The position numbers and the translations under genes were made by a program. The notes below the pieces were generated by a model, which did not search any database, was not told where the DNA came from, and was given only the letters and a program-made list of their open reading frames with translations. Source: an uncultured Propionivibrio sp. (GTDB taxonomy: Bacteria; Pseudomonadota; Gammaproteobacteria; Burkholderiales; Rhodocyclaceae). Taken from it: 64,000 bases of DNA. Positions 7,825-16,351 of this stretch are shown piece by piece; the first letter of the stretch is position 1; each line of letters begins with the position of its first letter. The stretch spans positions 744,001 to 808,000 of the forward strand of contig NZ_OY762655.1 in assembly GCF_963666255.1 (NCBI RefSeq), in the 5' to 3' direction.

Positions 7825-8844
7825 ATGATCAAGACATACAAGACGGTGTTGGCAGCAATGATGGCCTGCGGCCTCGTATTCACGGCGACGACCGCCAGCG
7901 CGCAAATCAAGGAGCGTACGTTCCGGGCGGCGACCAGCAACGTCTCGGGCAACCCGCAGGTCGATGGCCTCGAAAAGTTTGCTGAACTCGTCGGCCAGAA
8001 GAGCGGCGGCAAGATGCAGGTCAAGGTCTTCACCGGCGCCGTGCTCGGCAAGGACATCCAGGTCGTTTCGTCGATGCAGGGCGGCACCATCGACTTCGCG
8101 ACGATGAACACCAACCTGCTCGTCGGCATCGCCAAGGAAGCCGGCCTCGTCGACCTGCCCTACCTCTTCGACAACGAAAAGATCGCTTACACGGTGCTCG
8201 ACGGCCCGGTCGGCAAGAAGATCCACGGTTCGCTCGAACCCAAGGGCCTGATCGGTCTGGCCTTCTTCGACATGGGCTACTACAGCCTGCATAACAGCAA
8301 GCACAAGATCACCAAGGTCGAGGACCTCAAGGGCCTGAAGATGCGCGTCACCGAGACGCCGATCACGATCGACACCTACAAGGCCTGGGGCGCAGCCACC
8401 GTGCCGCTGCCTTACGCCGAGCTCTACACCGCGCTCGAGCAGGGCGTCGTCGACGGCGGCGGCCAGCCGCCGCTGAACATGATCTACGGCAAGATCGGTG
8501 AAGTCTCGAAGTACTACACGGTCAACCGCTACTCGTTCACGCCGGTCTCGCTGCTGATGAGCAAGAAGGTCATGGACGGCCTGTCGGCGGACGAGCAGAA
8601 GGTCATCCGCGACGCCGCGCGTGACTCGCTCGAATTCCAGCGTCAGAGCTCGTTGAAGAAGTCGAACGAGACGCTCGAACAACTGAAGAAGAGCAAGACC
8701 GAAGTGACCGAGTTGCCGGAATCGGAAATCGCCCGCTTCCGCGACGCGGTCAAGCCGGTGATCGAGAAGTACTCGAAGCAGTACAACGAGGCGCTCGCCA
8801 CCGAAATGTTCGCCGAAATCGCCAAGGCGAAGGCGAAGAAGTAA
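7825..8844 (+). CDS. TRAP transporter solute-binding protein DctP, cluster 1
   Basis: A 339-residue periplasmic protein with a Sec signal peptide (cleavage likely after TTASA, about residue 26). The DctP-family core LKGLKMRVTETP contains the Arg that normally pairs with a substrate carboxylate, followed by AELYTALEQGVVDGG. GGAGG precedes the ATG. It delivers substrate to the DctQM pair encoded upstream. Sequence divergence from the cluster 2 DctP in the binding region (TETPITIDT here, LESKIHVDT there) suggests that the two systems bind different, related acids. Confidence 0.92.
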   Translation: MIKTYKTVLAAMMACGLVFTATTASAQIKERTFRAATSNVSGNPQVDGLEKFAELVGQKSGGKMQVKVFTGAVLGKDIQVVSSMQGGTIDFATMNTNLLVGIAKEAGLVDLPYLFDNEKIAYTVLDGPVGKKIHGSLEPKGLIGLAFFDMGYYSLHNSKHKITKVEDLKGLKMRVTETPITIDTYKAWGAATVPLPYAELYTALEQGVVDGGGQPPLNMIYGKIGEVSKYYTVNRYSFTPVSLLMSKKVMDGLSADEQKVIRDAARDSLEFQRQSSLKKSNETLEQLKKSKTEVTELPESEIARFRDAVKPVIEKYSKQYNEALATEMFAEIAKAKAKK

Positions 8845-8886
8845 GGCGGTTGCGGCCGTCGCGATGCCTCGCGCATCGCGACCGCG

Positions 8887-8928
8887 CCCGGCGGAAGAAG
8901 GTCGGAACGGCCTTTACCGCCGGGTTTT
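8887..8928. terminator. Intrinsic terminator between dctP and the LysR gene
   Basis: Stem CCCGGCGG (8887-8894) with CCGCCGGG (8917-8924), then TTTTATTTTTT on the plus strand. It ends cluster 1 and overlaps the stop of the convergent LysR gene. A second hairpin (GCGGCCGTCGCGATG and its partner) lies just before it. Confidence 0.75.
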
Positions 8929-9847
8929 ATTTTTTCTGCAGCAGATCGGCGCAGATGCCGCGCAGCCAGCGGTTGGCGGCATCGTGATGGACGCGTGCAT
9001 GCCAGTGCTGTTTGGCGACAAACGAAGGGATGAAGAAGGGACAGGCAAAGACGCTGAGCTCGCCGATCCCGGCCAGCGTTTCCCCCATCTGCCGCGGCAA
9101 GGTGGCGATCAGGTCGGTCGTGCGGGTGATCACGCTGAGGCCAAGATAGCCGGGCAACTGCAGCACGACGCGACGGTTGATGCCCTTGCTTTCGACCGCC
9201 GTGCTGAGCAGCCGGTGGCCGGTCCCCGGAATCACGTCGATATGCGCTTCGCGTTCGTAGGCTGCCAGCGTCAGCGAATCGCGGATACGCGGATGCTGTG
9301 GCGCCACCAGGCAAATCCAGTCCTGCGAAAACAGGCTCTGCTGATAGAACCCCTTGCCGAGTTCGGGCAACAGGCCGATCGCCAGATCGACCTCGCCCGA
9401 CTCCATCGCCTGCGCCGTCTGCTTGTCGATCCGCACGGCCTTGAGGGTGATATGTGGTGCGACGGTACGCACATGCTCAAGGATCTTAGGCAGCAGGGTG
9501 ATGTTGGCGACATCGGACATGGCGATGCAGAAACGGCGCTCGGCCGTCGCCGGCTCGAACTGGGCATCCCAATGCGACAGGCGGCGCAACGAATTCAGCG
9601 CCTCGCGCGCCGTCGGAATCAAGGCTTCGGCCACCGGCGTCGGCTGCATGCCCGAGGGGGTACGGACGAAGAGCGGATCGTTGAGCTGCTGACGCAGACG
9701 GCCCAGCCAGATACTGACCGTCGGTTGCGCCATATTGAGTTGCTCTGCCGCCCGCGTCACCCGCCGGGTGTCATAGAGGACAACAAAGAGCTGCAGCAGA
9801 TTGGCATCCAGAAGCTGCGGCAAGGCGTCAGAAACTCGACTCATCAT
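8927..9847 (-). CDS. LysR-family regulator between the two TRAP clusters
   Basis: A 306-residue LysR-type regulator. The N-terminal winged helix-turn-helix is about residues 8-66 (LFVVLYDTRRVTRAAEQLNMAQPTVS), and the ligand-binding domain follows. It is transcribed away from cluster 2 and towards cluster 1, with 320 bases of shared regulatory DNA before the second aldehyde dehydrogenase. Regulation of one or both clusters in response to the transported acid is a natural inference from position. Confidence 0.88.
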   Translation of the reverse strand: MMSRVSDALPQLLDANLLQLFVVLYDTRRVTRAAEQLNMAQPTVSIWLGRLRQQLNDPLFVRTPSGMQPTPVAEALIPTAREALNSLRRLSHWDAQFEPATAERRFCIAMSDVANITLLPKILEHVRTVAPHITLKAVRIDKQTAQAMESGEVDLAIGLLPELGKGFYQQSLFSQDWICLVAPQHPRIRDSLTLAAYEREAHIDVIPGTGHRLLSTAVESKGINRRVVLQLPGYLGLSVITRTTDLIATLPRQMGETLAGIGELSVFACPFFIPSFVAKQHWHARVHHDAANRWLRGICADLLQKK

Positions 9848-10167
9848 GGCTTTCTATGGGGATCAGACCCCGTGATTATTTCATAACTCGCAGCACGGGG
9901 CGCACCCACGGCCTTGGCGTCCAGTCCCGTCCGAACCGCTCGCGGGTCCGGCCTTTCGGTCACATCGGGATATTCACACTGAAAAACACCGGCATTATTT
10001 TCTTTTGCAATAACGCATATTAAGTTTATTGCATGGACTCCAGGATAAGCGCTGTCTAAAGTGTGTTTGCTGATCGTATGCCGTTGTCTGCGCGATTATC
10101 GCACAAACCGACACCGGTCACCGAGCAAGAAAAATACATCTGCATTTCACAGGACAAGGACAGGAAC
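9848..10167. promoter_or_regulatory. Divergent regulatory region, LysR gene / cluster 2
   Basis: 320 bases without a gene, AT-richer than its surroundings near 10000-10035. It must hold the promoters for the LysR gene and for cluster 2. The clearest signal is the perfect inverted repeat at 10007-10032. A frame open from 10063 lacks a good ribosome site, so I start the dehydrogenase at 10168. Confidence 0.6.
10007..10032. promoter_or_regulatory. Putative LysR operator, GCAATAA-N12-TTATTGC
   Basis: Perfect 7-base inverted repeat with a 12-base AT-rich spacer, located 135 bases upstream of the dehydrogenase start and 160 from the LysR start. Size and symmetry suit a LysR dimer recognition site. 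A TTATTGC half site recurs at 17238-17244 upstream of the cluster 2 dctP gene. Confidence 0.5.
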
Positions 10168-11704
10168 ATGAGCAGACAGAATGACATGGCGGAGCGCTAC
10201 GCGGAGTTGAAGTGCTCGCCGGAGCAGATTCAGGAGCTGGACGAGGCGTTTGCGCGGGCGGACAAGGCGCAGCGCGAGTTCGAGAAGTGGGACCAGGCGT
10301 CGATTGACCGGACGATCCAGTCGATTGCGCAGATCGTCGCCAACTCCAAGACCTTCCATGAACTGGTGATGCTCGGCATTTCCGAGAGCGATTTTGGTGA
10401 TCCGGTCAGCCGCGAGGCCAAGCGTTTCAAGATTCGCGGCATCCTGCGCGATTGTCTGCGCGAGAAGTCCGTCGGCATCATCGAGGAGATTCCCGAGAAG
10501 CGCATCGTCAAGTATGCCAAGCCGGTCGGCGTCATCGGCTGCGTCATTCCCGCCACCAATCCCGACCTCACCCCGGCCGGCAATGCCATTTACGCCATCA
10601 AGGCGCGTAATGCCATCATCTTCTGTCCGCATCCGCGCACGCTCAAGACCAGCCGCAAGACGATCGAACTGATGCGCGAAGGCCTGCGTCGCGTCGGTGC
10701 CCCGGAGGATCTCGTCCAGATCCTCGGCTACAAGGGCAAGATCAACAAGGGCTTCTCCGAAGCGATGATGACCAAGGTCGATCTGATCATCGCCACCGGT
10801 GGCCAGGGCGTCGTCCGGCGCGCCTACATGTCCGGCACCCCGGCCTATGCCGTCGGCGCCGGCAATGCCACGATGATCTGGGACGAGACGGCCAGGAAGG
10901 AGCTCAACAAGGCCGCTTTCAACACCATGCGCTCGAAGACCTCCGATTTCGGCTCCGGCTGCTCCGCTGACGGCAACATCGTCATTCACGAGAGCATCTG
11001 GGCCGACGCGCTCAAGGAACTCGTTGCCGTCGGCGGTTACATGATGAGCCCGTCCGAGCAGGAGGCCATGCGCAAGGTCATGTGGGACGACGAATGCCAT
11101 CGTCACTCCGACACCGTCGCCCTCTCTGCCGTCGATATGGCCAAGCACGCCGGTTTCGCCATCCCCGACGACCGCAAGTTCCTCATCGCCTCACACGGCA
11201 CCGGCATCTTCAACGAGTCGCTCGAAGGCGTCTGGTGCCGCGAGAAGCTCTCCACCGTCCTCGCCGTCCATCAGTACCGCGGCGAATTCCAGAACGCCAT
11301 CGACACCATCATGGCGATCCATGAGGTCGGCGGCATCGGTCACTCGGTCGGCATCTTCTCCTTCGATGACGATCACATCCACCGTCTCGCTTCCGTCGCC
11401 CGCGTCGGCCGCATCATGGTCCGCCAGCCCCAGTCCAAGGCCAACTCCGGCAGCATGAACAACGGCATGCCGATGACCTCCTCGATCGGCTGCGGCACCT
11501 GGGCCGGCAACGCCACCAGCGAGAACATCCACCTCCATCACTACATGAACGTCACCTGGGTCTCCTGGGAGTTCGACAAGCCCGATCCCATGGTCGATGC
11601 CGAACTCTTCGGCGAGTTCTACGACCCCGAACTCGAAAAAATCCAGTACTCGCCTTATTGATCAACACGCTAAGCAAACACACGCAACACCCAGGCCGCC
11701 GCAC
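10166..11704. repeat. Identical block A, copy 2
   Basis: Counterpart of 26-1564, offset by 10140 bases. The right edge falls in the stem of the hairpin at 11698-11720. Confidence 0.85.
10168..11661 (+). CDS. CoA-acylating aldehyde dehydrogenase, copy 2
   Basis: Same 497-residue protein as at 28-1521, with the putative catalytic Cys265. It is the first gene of cluster 2, downstream of the LysR intergenic region. The ribosome site differs (AAGGACAGGAAC) because identity starts only two bases before the ATG, so expression control can differ although the enzyme is the same. In this cluster the next genes are C-C lyases acting on CoA thioesters, which fits an acyl-CoA product. Confidence 0.85.
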   Translation: MSRQNDMAERYAELKCSPEQIQELDEAFARADKAQREFEKWDQASIDRTIQSIAQIVANSKTFHELVMLGISESDFGDPVSREAKRFKIRGILRDCLREKSVGIIEEIPEKRIVKYAKPVGVIGCVIPATNPDLTPAGNAIYAIKARNAIIFCPHPRTLKTSRKTIELMREGLRRVGAPEDLVQILGYKGKINKGFSEAMMTKVDLIIATGGQGVVRRAYMSGTPAYAVGAGNATMIWDETARKELNKAAFNTMRSKTSDFGSGCSADGNIVIHESIWADALKELVAVGGYMMSPSEQEAMRKVMWDDECHRHSDTVALSAVDMAKHAGFAIPDDRKFLIASHGTGIFNESLEGVWCREKLSTVLAVHQYRGEFQNAIDTIMAIHEVGGIGHSVGIFSFDDDHIHRLASVARVGRIMVRQPQSKANSGSMNNGMPMTSSIGCGTWAGNATSENIHLHHYMNVTWVSWEFDKPDPMVDAELFGEFYDPELEKIQYSPY

Positions 11705-11720
11705 GCTATCGGCGTGCGGC
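11698..11720 (+). other. Intercistronic hairpin after aldehyde dehydrogenase copy 2
   Basis: Stem GCCGCACGC / GCGTGCGGC (9 bp) with loop TATCG. The left arm starts in block A, and the right arm is unlike that of copy 1 yet still pairs. No T run follows. Confidence 0.6.
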
Positions 11721-11767
11721 CCCGGGATAAAAGAAGACAGACATAACGATTCACTGATGAGGTTGGC

Positions 11768-12721
11768 ATGAGCACTCCCAGCATTACCTGGCCGGAAAAA
11801 GTCTCGCTCTGCGAGGTCGGCCTGCGCGATGGCCTGCAGAACGAGAAGGTCATTCCGAGCATCGAGCAGAAGCTGCAACTGCTCGACACCGTCGTCGCCT
11901 CGGGCGTCAGGATCATCGAAATCGGCGCCTTCGTGCATCCGAAAGCGGTGCCGCAGATGGCCGACACCGACGCGCTGTGCCGCACGATGAAGAAAGTCGA
12001 CGGCGTCGAATACCGGGCGCTCGTGCCCAACATCAAGGGCGTTCAGCGCGCCTTCGATGCGGGCCTGACCAAGGCCAAGCTGACGGTTTCGGCGAGCGAA
12101 GCGCATTGCCTCGCCAACTTCAACAGCAGCCCGGTCAAGATGATCGAGGGTTTCGCCGACTGTGCCGAATTCGCCGCCAAGAACAATATGACGCTGTCCG
12201 GCGCGATCTCGACGTCCTTCGGTTGCCCCTTCCAGGGCAGGGTGCCGGTCGAGCAGGTCGAAAACGCCGTGCGCGGCTTCGTCAAGCTCGGCATCACCGA
12301 ACTCTCGCTTTCCGATACCACCGGCATGGCCAACCCGCGTCAGGTTTATGAACTCGGCACGGCGATGCGCCAGATCTTCCCGCAGGTGCAGTGGGTGATG
12401 CACTTCCACAACACGCGCGACATGGCGCTGGCCAACATCGTCGCCGGCATCCAGGCCGGCGTGCGCATGTTCGACGGCGCCTTCGCCGGCCTCGGCGGCT
12501 GCCCCTTCGCGCCGGGCGCCTCGGGTAACGTCGCCAGCGAGGATGTCATCCACATGCTGCATGAAATGGGCATCGACACCGGTGTCGATCTGCTCAAGGC
12601 GATGGAGACCGCCCGTCTGGCGGCGAGCTTCGTCGGCCATGCCCCGTCCAGCGCCGTCCTCAAGGCCGGCCGCTGCGTCGATATCGTCAAAGAAAAGCCG
12701 CAAGCGCAGAACAACGCCTGA
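11768..12721 (+). CDS. HMG-CoA lyase-like enzyme
   Basis: A 317-residue TIM-barrel lyase of the HMGL family, which cleaves 3-hydroxy-3-carboxyalkyl thioesters to acetyl-CoA or a ketone plus an acyl product. The catalytic RDGLQNE motif is at residues 20-26, a metal-site HFHNTRD near 211 and the Cys-containing signature GLGGCPFAPGASGN near 240. It lies 106 bases after the dehydrogenase and almost touches the citryl-CoA-lyase-like gene. Both are absent from cluster 1, so cluster 2 carries the extra C-C cleavage steps. The exact thioester is unknown. Confidence 0.82.
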   Translation: MSTPSITWPEKVSLCEVGLRDGLQNEKVIPSIEQKLQLLDTVVASGVRIIEIGAFVHPKAVPQMADTDALCRTMKKVDGVEYRALVPNIKGVQRAFDAGLTKAKLTVSASEAHCLANFNSSPVKMIEGFADCAEFAAKNNMTLSGAISTSFGCPFQGRVPVEQVENAVRGFVKLGITELSLSDTTGMANPRQVYELGTAMRQIFPQVQWVMHFHNTRDMALANIVAGIQAGVRMFDGAFAGLGGCPFAPGASGNVASEDVIHMLHEMGIDTGVDLLKAMETARLAASFVGHAPSSAVLKAGRCVDIVKEKPQAQNNA

Positions 12722-12723
12722 TC

Positions 12724-13596
12724 ATGGCAATGTCCGAACAACTCGCGCGCGAGAAACTCGACTCGGTGTCCCAGTGGTGGAACACCGAGATCATCGATGT
12801 TCACCCGGGCGAGATTGCGGTACGCGGTTATCGTATCGGCGACCTCATCGGCCAGGTCAATTTCATCGACATGATCTGGCTGATGCTGCGCGGCAACCTG
12901 CCGCGTCCGGCCGAAGCGGCGCTGCTCGAAGCCGCGCTGGTGGCCAGCGTCGATCACGGCCCGCAGGCGCCGGCCATCTCGATCGCCCGCATGGCCTCGA
13001 CCTGCGGTCTGCCGGTCAATGGCGCGATGGCATCGGCGATCAATGCGCTCGGCGATTACCACGGCGGTTCCGGACAGTTGTGCATGGAGCTTTATGCGCA
13101 GATCAACGCCGAAGCCGGCCTGCACGGCGACCTCGTCGATGCCGCCATCACCGTCATCCAGGATCGCCTGACGGCAGGCAACCAGGCCATTCCGGGATTC
13201 GGCCACCGGTTTCACCCGGTCGATCCGCGCGTCGCGCCGCTGCTCGATCTCGTCGGCAATGCCGTGGCGGCGGGAACCATCTCCGGGCGCTACGCGGCCA
13301 TCGCCCGCGCCACCGAGACGGCGCTCGGCGTCATCAAGCAGCGCTACATCGCCATCAATGTCGAAGGCATGACCTCGGCGATCTACTGCGAACTCGGCTT
13401 CGCGCCCGAACTGGGGCGCGGTCTGTACGTGCTCTCGCGCTCGGTCGGCATCCTGGCGCATGCCTGGGAACAGAAACAACAGGGCGAACGCGGCAAGGGA
13501 CCGATGCCCAAGGATGTTCCTTATACCTACACCGGCCCGCGTTACCGGCCGGTTCCCGAAAACCGGGCGGCGCGCCGTGCGGCCGATGCCCTGTAG
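12724..13596 (+). CDS. Citrate synthase family protein, citryl-CoA lyase-like
   Basis: A 290-residue short citrate-synthase-fold protein, the length of citryl-CoA lyases and of other single-domain relatives rather than full citrate synthase (about 430). The catalytic His motif PGFGHRFHPVDPR is near residue 157, and the Arg/His motif RSVGILAHAWEQ is near 240. The position of the usual catalytic Asp (NVD) is Glu here (INVEGMTSA, about 214). It starts two bases after the preceding stop, so it is co-translated with the HMGL-like enzyme. Probable reaction: retro-Claisen or aldol cleavage of a CoA thioester; synthase direction is possible. Confidence 0.75.
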   Translation: MAMSEQLAREKLDSVSQWWNTEIIDVHPGEIAVRGYRIGDLIGQVNFIDMIWLMLRGNLPRPAEAALLEAALVASVDHGPQAPAISIARMASTCGLPVNGAMASAINALGDYHGGSGQLCMELYAQINAEAGLHGDLVDAAITVIQDRLTAGNQAIPGFGHRFHPVDPRVAPLLDLVGNAVAAGTISGRYAAIARATETALGVIKQRYIAINVEGMTSAIYCELGFAPELGRGLYVLSRSVGILAHAWEQKQQGERGKGPMPKDVPYTYTGPRYRPVPENRAARRAADAL

Positions 13597-13620
13597 ATAA
13601 AAACTCAACAAGGAGTGTTG

Positions 13621-16284
13621 GACATGAAGGATCTGATTTCGAACCAGCTGGTGAAGTATCTGGAAGCGCGTGGGGTGGAGCACATTTTCGGTTTGTGCGG
13701 GCACACCAATATTGCCGTGCTGGCCGCCCTGTCGAAGAGCGACAAGATCAAGTTCGTCAATACCCGGCATGAGCAGATCGCCGCGCACGCCGCCGACGGT
13801 TATGCCCGCGCCACCGGCAAGGCCGCGGTGCTCCTCTCGCACCTCTCGCCCGGTCTGACCAACGCCGCCACCGGCGTCGCCAACGCTTCGCTCGATTCGA
13901 TCCCGATGGTCGTCATCGCCGGCGATGTCCCCACCCATTACTACGGCAAGCATCCCCACCAGGAAGTCAATCTGCATGCCGACGCGTCCCAGTGCGAGAT
14001 CTATCGCCCCTTCTGCAAGCGCGTCTGGCGCGTCGATTCGCCCCATCTCTTCCCCGAGATCCTCGAGAAGGCTTTCGTCCTCGCCGAGAGCGGACGCCCC
14101 GGCCCCGTCCTCATCGATGTGCCCATGGATATCTTCTCCAAGGAGATCGATACCGCGCTCTTCGACCGCGTCCTGCTCAATAATCGCGACCTGGCCAAGC
14201 CTTCGCTCGACGAAGTCACCGCCGAGAAGATCATCAGCCAGCTCCTCGCCGCCAAGACCCCGCTCCTTTATGTCGGCGGCGGCATCATGCTCGCCAAGTG
14301 CATGACCGAGCTCCGCCAACTCGCCGAGCATCTTTCCCTGCCCGTCGCCCACACGCTCATGGGCAAGGGCGCGCTCGCCGACGACCATCCCCTGATCCTC
14401 GGCATGACCGGCTTCTGGGGGACCACTTTCATCAATGACAAGTGCAAGGGCGCCGACTGGATTCTCGGTCTCGGCACCCGGTTCTCCGAGGCCGATTGCT
14501 CGTCCTGGGAGGAGCAATACACTTTCGATTTCGGCCCGAACGGTACCAAGCTCATCCATATCGATATCGATCCGAACGAGATCGGCCGCAATTATCCCGT
14601 CGCCATCGGCGCCGTCGCCGATCTCAAGCAGGCCCTCACCGCGCTGCTCCGCGTCGCCAAGCGCCTCTGCCCGCAGGGTATCCAGCGCCCCGAGCTGATC
14701 GCCGAGATGGCCGCCAACCGCAAGGCTTTCGTCGCCAGCAACCAGGAATGGGTCCAGAGCAACGATTTCCCGATGACGCCGCAGCGCATCCTCGCCGATC
14801 TGCGTAGCGCCCTGCCCCGCGATTCCTATATCTGCACCGACGTCGGCTGGAACAAGAACGGTCTCGCCCAGCAGTATCCGGTCTATGAGCCCGGCACCAT
14901 CTTCACTCCGGGCGGCTTCGCCACCATGGGCTTCGGTTCGCCCGCCGCCCTCGGCGCCAAGATCGCCCTCAAGGACAAGGTCGTCGTCGCCCTCACCGGT
15001 GACGGCGGCTGGGGACAGAATCCCGCTGTCCTTGCCACTGCCCGCGAGAACGCCATCCCCGTCATCTGGGTGATCATGAACAACCGCGCCTTCGGCACCA
15101 TCGCCGGGCTCGAGAAGGCCCATTACGACACGACTTTCGCCACCGTCTTCGAGGTCGATGGCGAGAGCTGGTCGCCCGATTATGCCGCCATCGCCCGCGC
15201 TTATGGCATCGAGGGCATTACCGTCAATGCCGCCGAGGAGTTCCTCCCGGCCATGCAGAAGGCCGTCGCCCTCAACAAGCCCGTCGTCATCGATGTCTAT
15301 ATGAAGAACATCCCGACGCCGACCGCCGGTCACTGGAACATCATGGACATCTATTCGCCTGGCAAGAAGGTCCATCACGTCGCCACCGGCAACTGACGTT
15401 CTTCTCTCATTTCGGATTCGTCGTCTTTTCTTTCACCTTGAGGACTACCGCCGGTTCGCCGGCGGGTGCCCGCTCACACCGACCCCGGAGGTCTTATGCC
15501 GTATCAGTATTCGCTGGCCCATCTGACCGTGCTCAGCTGCCCGCCGCCCGAACTCGCTTACGTCGCCGCTCGCGCCGGTTACGATTACATCAGCCCGCGC
15601 CTCATCTACATGGGCCTGCCCGGCGAACCCAATTACGCCCTCGCCGAGAACGGCGACATGCTCCGCGCCACCAAGCGCGCCCTCGCTTCGACCGGTATCA
15701 AGGTCCATGACATCGAGCTCGCCCGCATCACCGACGACCTCTATCCGTCCAAGTATCTCCCCGCCATGGAGGTCGCCGCCGAACTCGGCGCCAAGTCCGT
15801 CCTTTCCTCGATCTGGACGCCCAATCTCGAGTACGCCACCGAGAAGTTCGCCAAGGTCTGCGATCTCGCCGCACAGTTCGGCCTTACCGTCGATCTCGAG
15901 TACGTCCCCATCGCCGCCGTCAATAATCTCGCCGGCGCCGTCAAGGTCCTGCGCGAGGTCAATCGCCCCAATGCCGGTCTCATGATCGACATGCATCACT
16001 TCCATCGCGCCCTCGACAAGCCCGAGGATCTCGACGCCCTGCCCCGCGAGTGGTTCCACTTCGCCCATCTCTGCGACGCCCAGGGTCAGATCCCCACCGA
16101 CCGCGCCGAAATGATCCGCATCCTCCGCGAAGAACGCCTCTACGCCGGTGAGGGCGGCATCGATATCGCCGCCATCCTCAGGCACGTCCCCGCCCCCGTC
16201 CTCTCCATCGAACTCCCCCACCTCGCACGCGTCAAGGAATTCGGCACCGCCGAACATGCATTCAGATGCATCGAGGCAGCGAAG
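13621..16284. repeat. Identical block B, copy 2
   Basis: Counterpart of 1625-4288, offset by 11996 bases. Just upstream of the left edge the two copies still resemble each other and differ by transitions (GGAGCGTCAGAC against GGAGTGTTGGAC), so homology extends slightly beyond the identical tract. Confidence 0.85.
13624..15396 (+). CDS. ThDP-dependent enzyme of the acetolactate synthase superfamily, copy 2
   Basis: Identical to the 590-residue protein at 1628-3400, with GHT at 26-28, E50 and GDGG at 459-462. It is preceded by AAGGAG and lies 27 bases after the citryl-CoA-lyase-like gene. In this cluster it sits downstream of the two C-C lyases instead of directly after the dehydrogenase, so the duplicated gene has been placed in a different operon order. 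Confidence 0.8.
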   Translation: MKDLISNQLVKYLEARGVEHIFGLCGHTNIAVLAALSKSDKIKFVNTRHEQIAAHAADGYARATGKAAVLLSHLSPGLTNAATGVANASLDSIPMVVIAGDVPTHYYGKHPHQEVNLHADASQCEIYRPFCKRVWRVDSPHLFPEILEKAFVLAESGRPGPVLIDVPMDIFSKEIDTALFDRVLLNNRDLAKPSLDEVTAEKIISQLLAAKTPLLYVGGGIMLAKCMTELRQLAEHLSLPVAHTLMGKGALADDHPLILGMTGFWGTTFINDKCKGADWILGLGTRFSEADCSSWEEQYTFDFGPNGTKLIHIDIDPNEIGRNYPVAIGAVADLKQALTALLRVAKRLCPQGIQRPELIAEMAANRKAFVASNQEWVQSNDFPMTPQRILADLRSALPRDSYICTDVGWNKNGLAQQYPVYEPGTIFTPGGFATMGFGSPAALGAKIALKDKVVVALTGDGGWGQNPAVLATARENAIPVIWVIMNNRAFGTIAGLEKAHYDTTFATVFEVDGESWSPDYAAIARAYGIEGITVNAAEEFLPAMQKAVALNKPVVIDVYMKNIPTPTAGHWNIMDIYSPGKKVHHVATGN

Positions 16285-16338
16285 AAGTACGTGAGCGAGA
16301 CGCTCGAACAACCCAAGAAATGTGTCGCCATTGCCTGA
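15496..16338 (+). CDS. Sugar phosphate isomerase/epimerase-like TIM-barrel protein, copy 2
   Basis: A 280-residue protein identical to the copy at 3500 up to CIEAAK, then ending KYVSETLEQPKKCVAIA. The metal-site motifs are the same. GGAGG precedes the ATG. The next gene starts 13 bases downstream instead of overlapping, so the coupling seen in cluster 1 is lost in cluster 2. Confidence 0.75.
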   Translation: MPYQYSLAHLTVLSCPPPELAYVAARAGYDYISPRLIYMGLPGEPNYALAENGDMLRATKRALASTGIKVHDIELARITDDLYPSKYLPAMEVAAELGAKSVLSSIWTPNLEYATEKFAKVCDLAAQFGLTVDLEYVPIAAVNNLAGAVKVLREVNRPNAGLMIDMHHFHRALDKPEDLDALPREWFHFAHLCDAQGQIPTDRAEMIRILREERLYAGEGGIDIAAILRHVPAPVLSIELPHLARVKEFGTAEHAFRCIEAAKKYVSETLEQPKKCVAIA

Positions 16339-16351
16339 GAAAGAGAACACC

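Noticed and set aside
10063-10167. An N-terminal extension of the second aldehyde dehydrogenase from 10063
   Set aside because: There is no ribosome site at 10063, the extra residues are unlike the family, and the first copy starts at the equivalent of 10168.
12346-15378. A 1010-codon open frame on the minus strand, and similar long frames opposite the ThDP and other genes
   Set aside because: It is antisense to three well-supported genes, has Asp/Gly/Glu-rich low-complexity sequence and no recognisable domain. High GC content and codon bias produce such frames.
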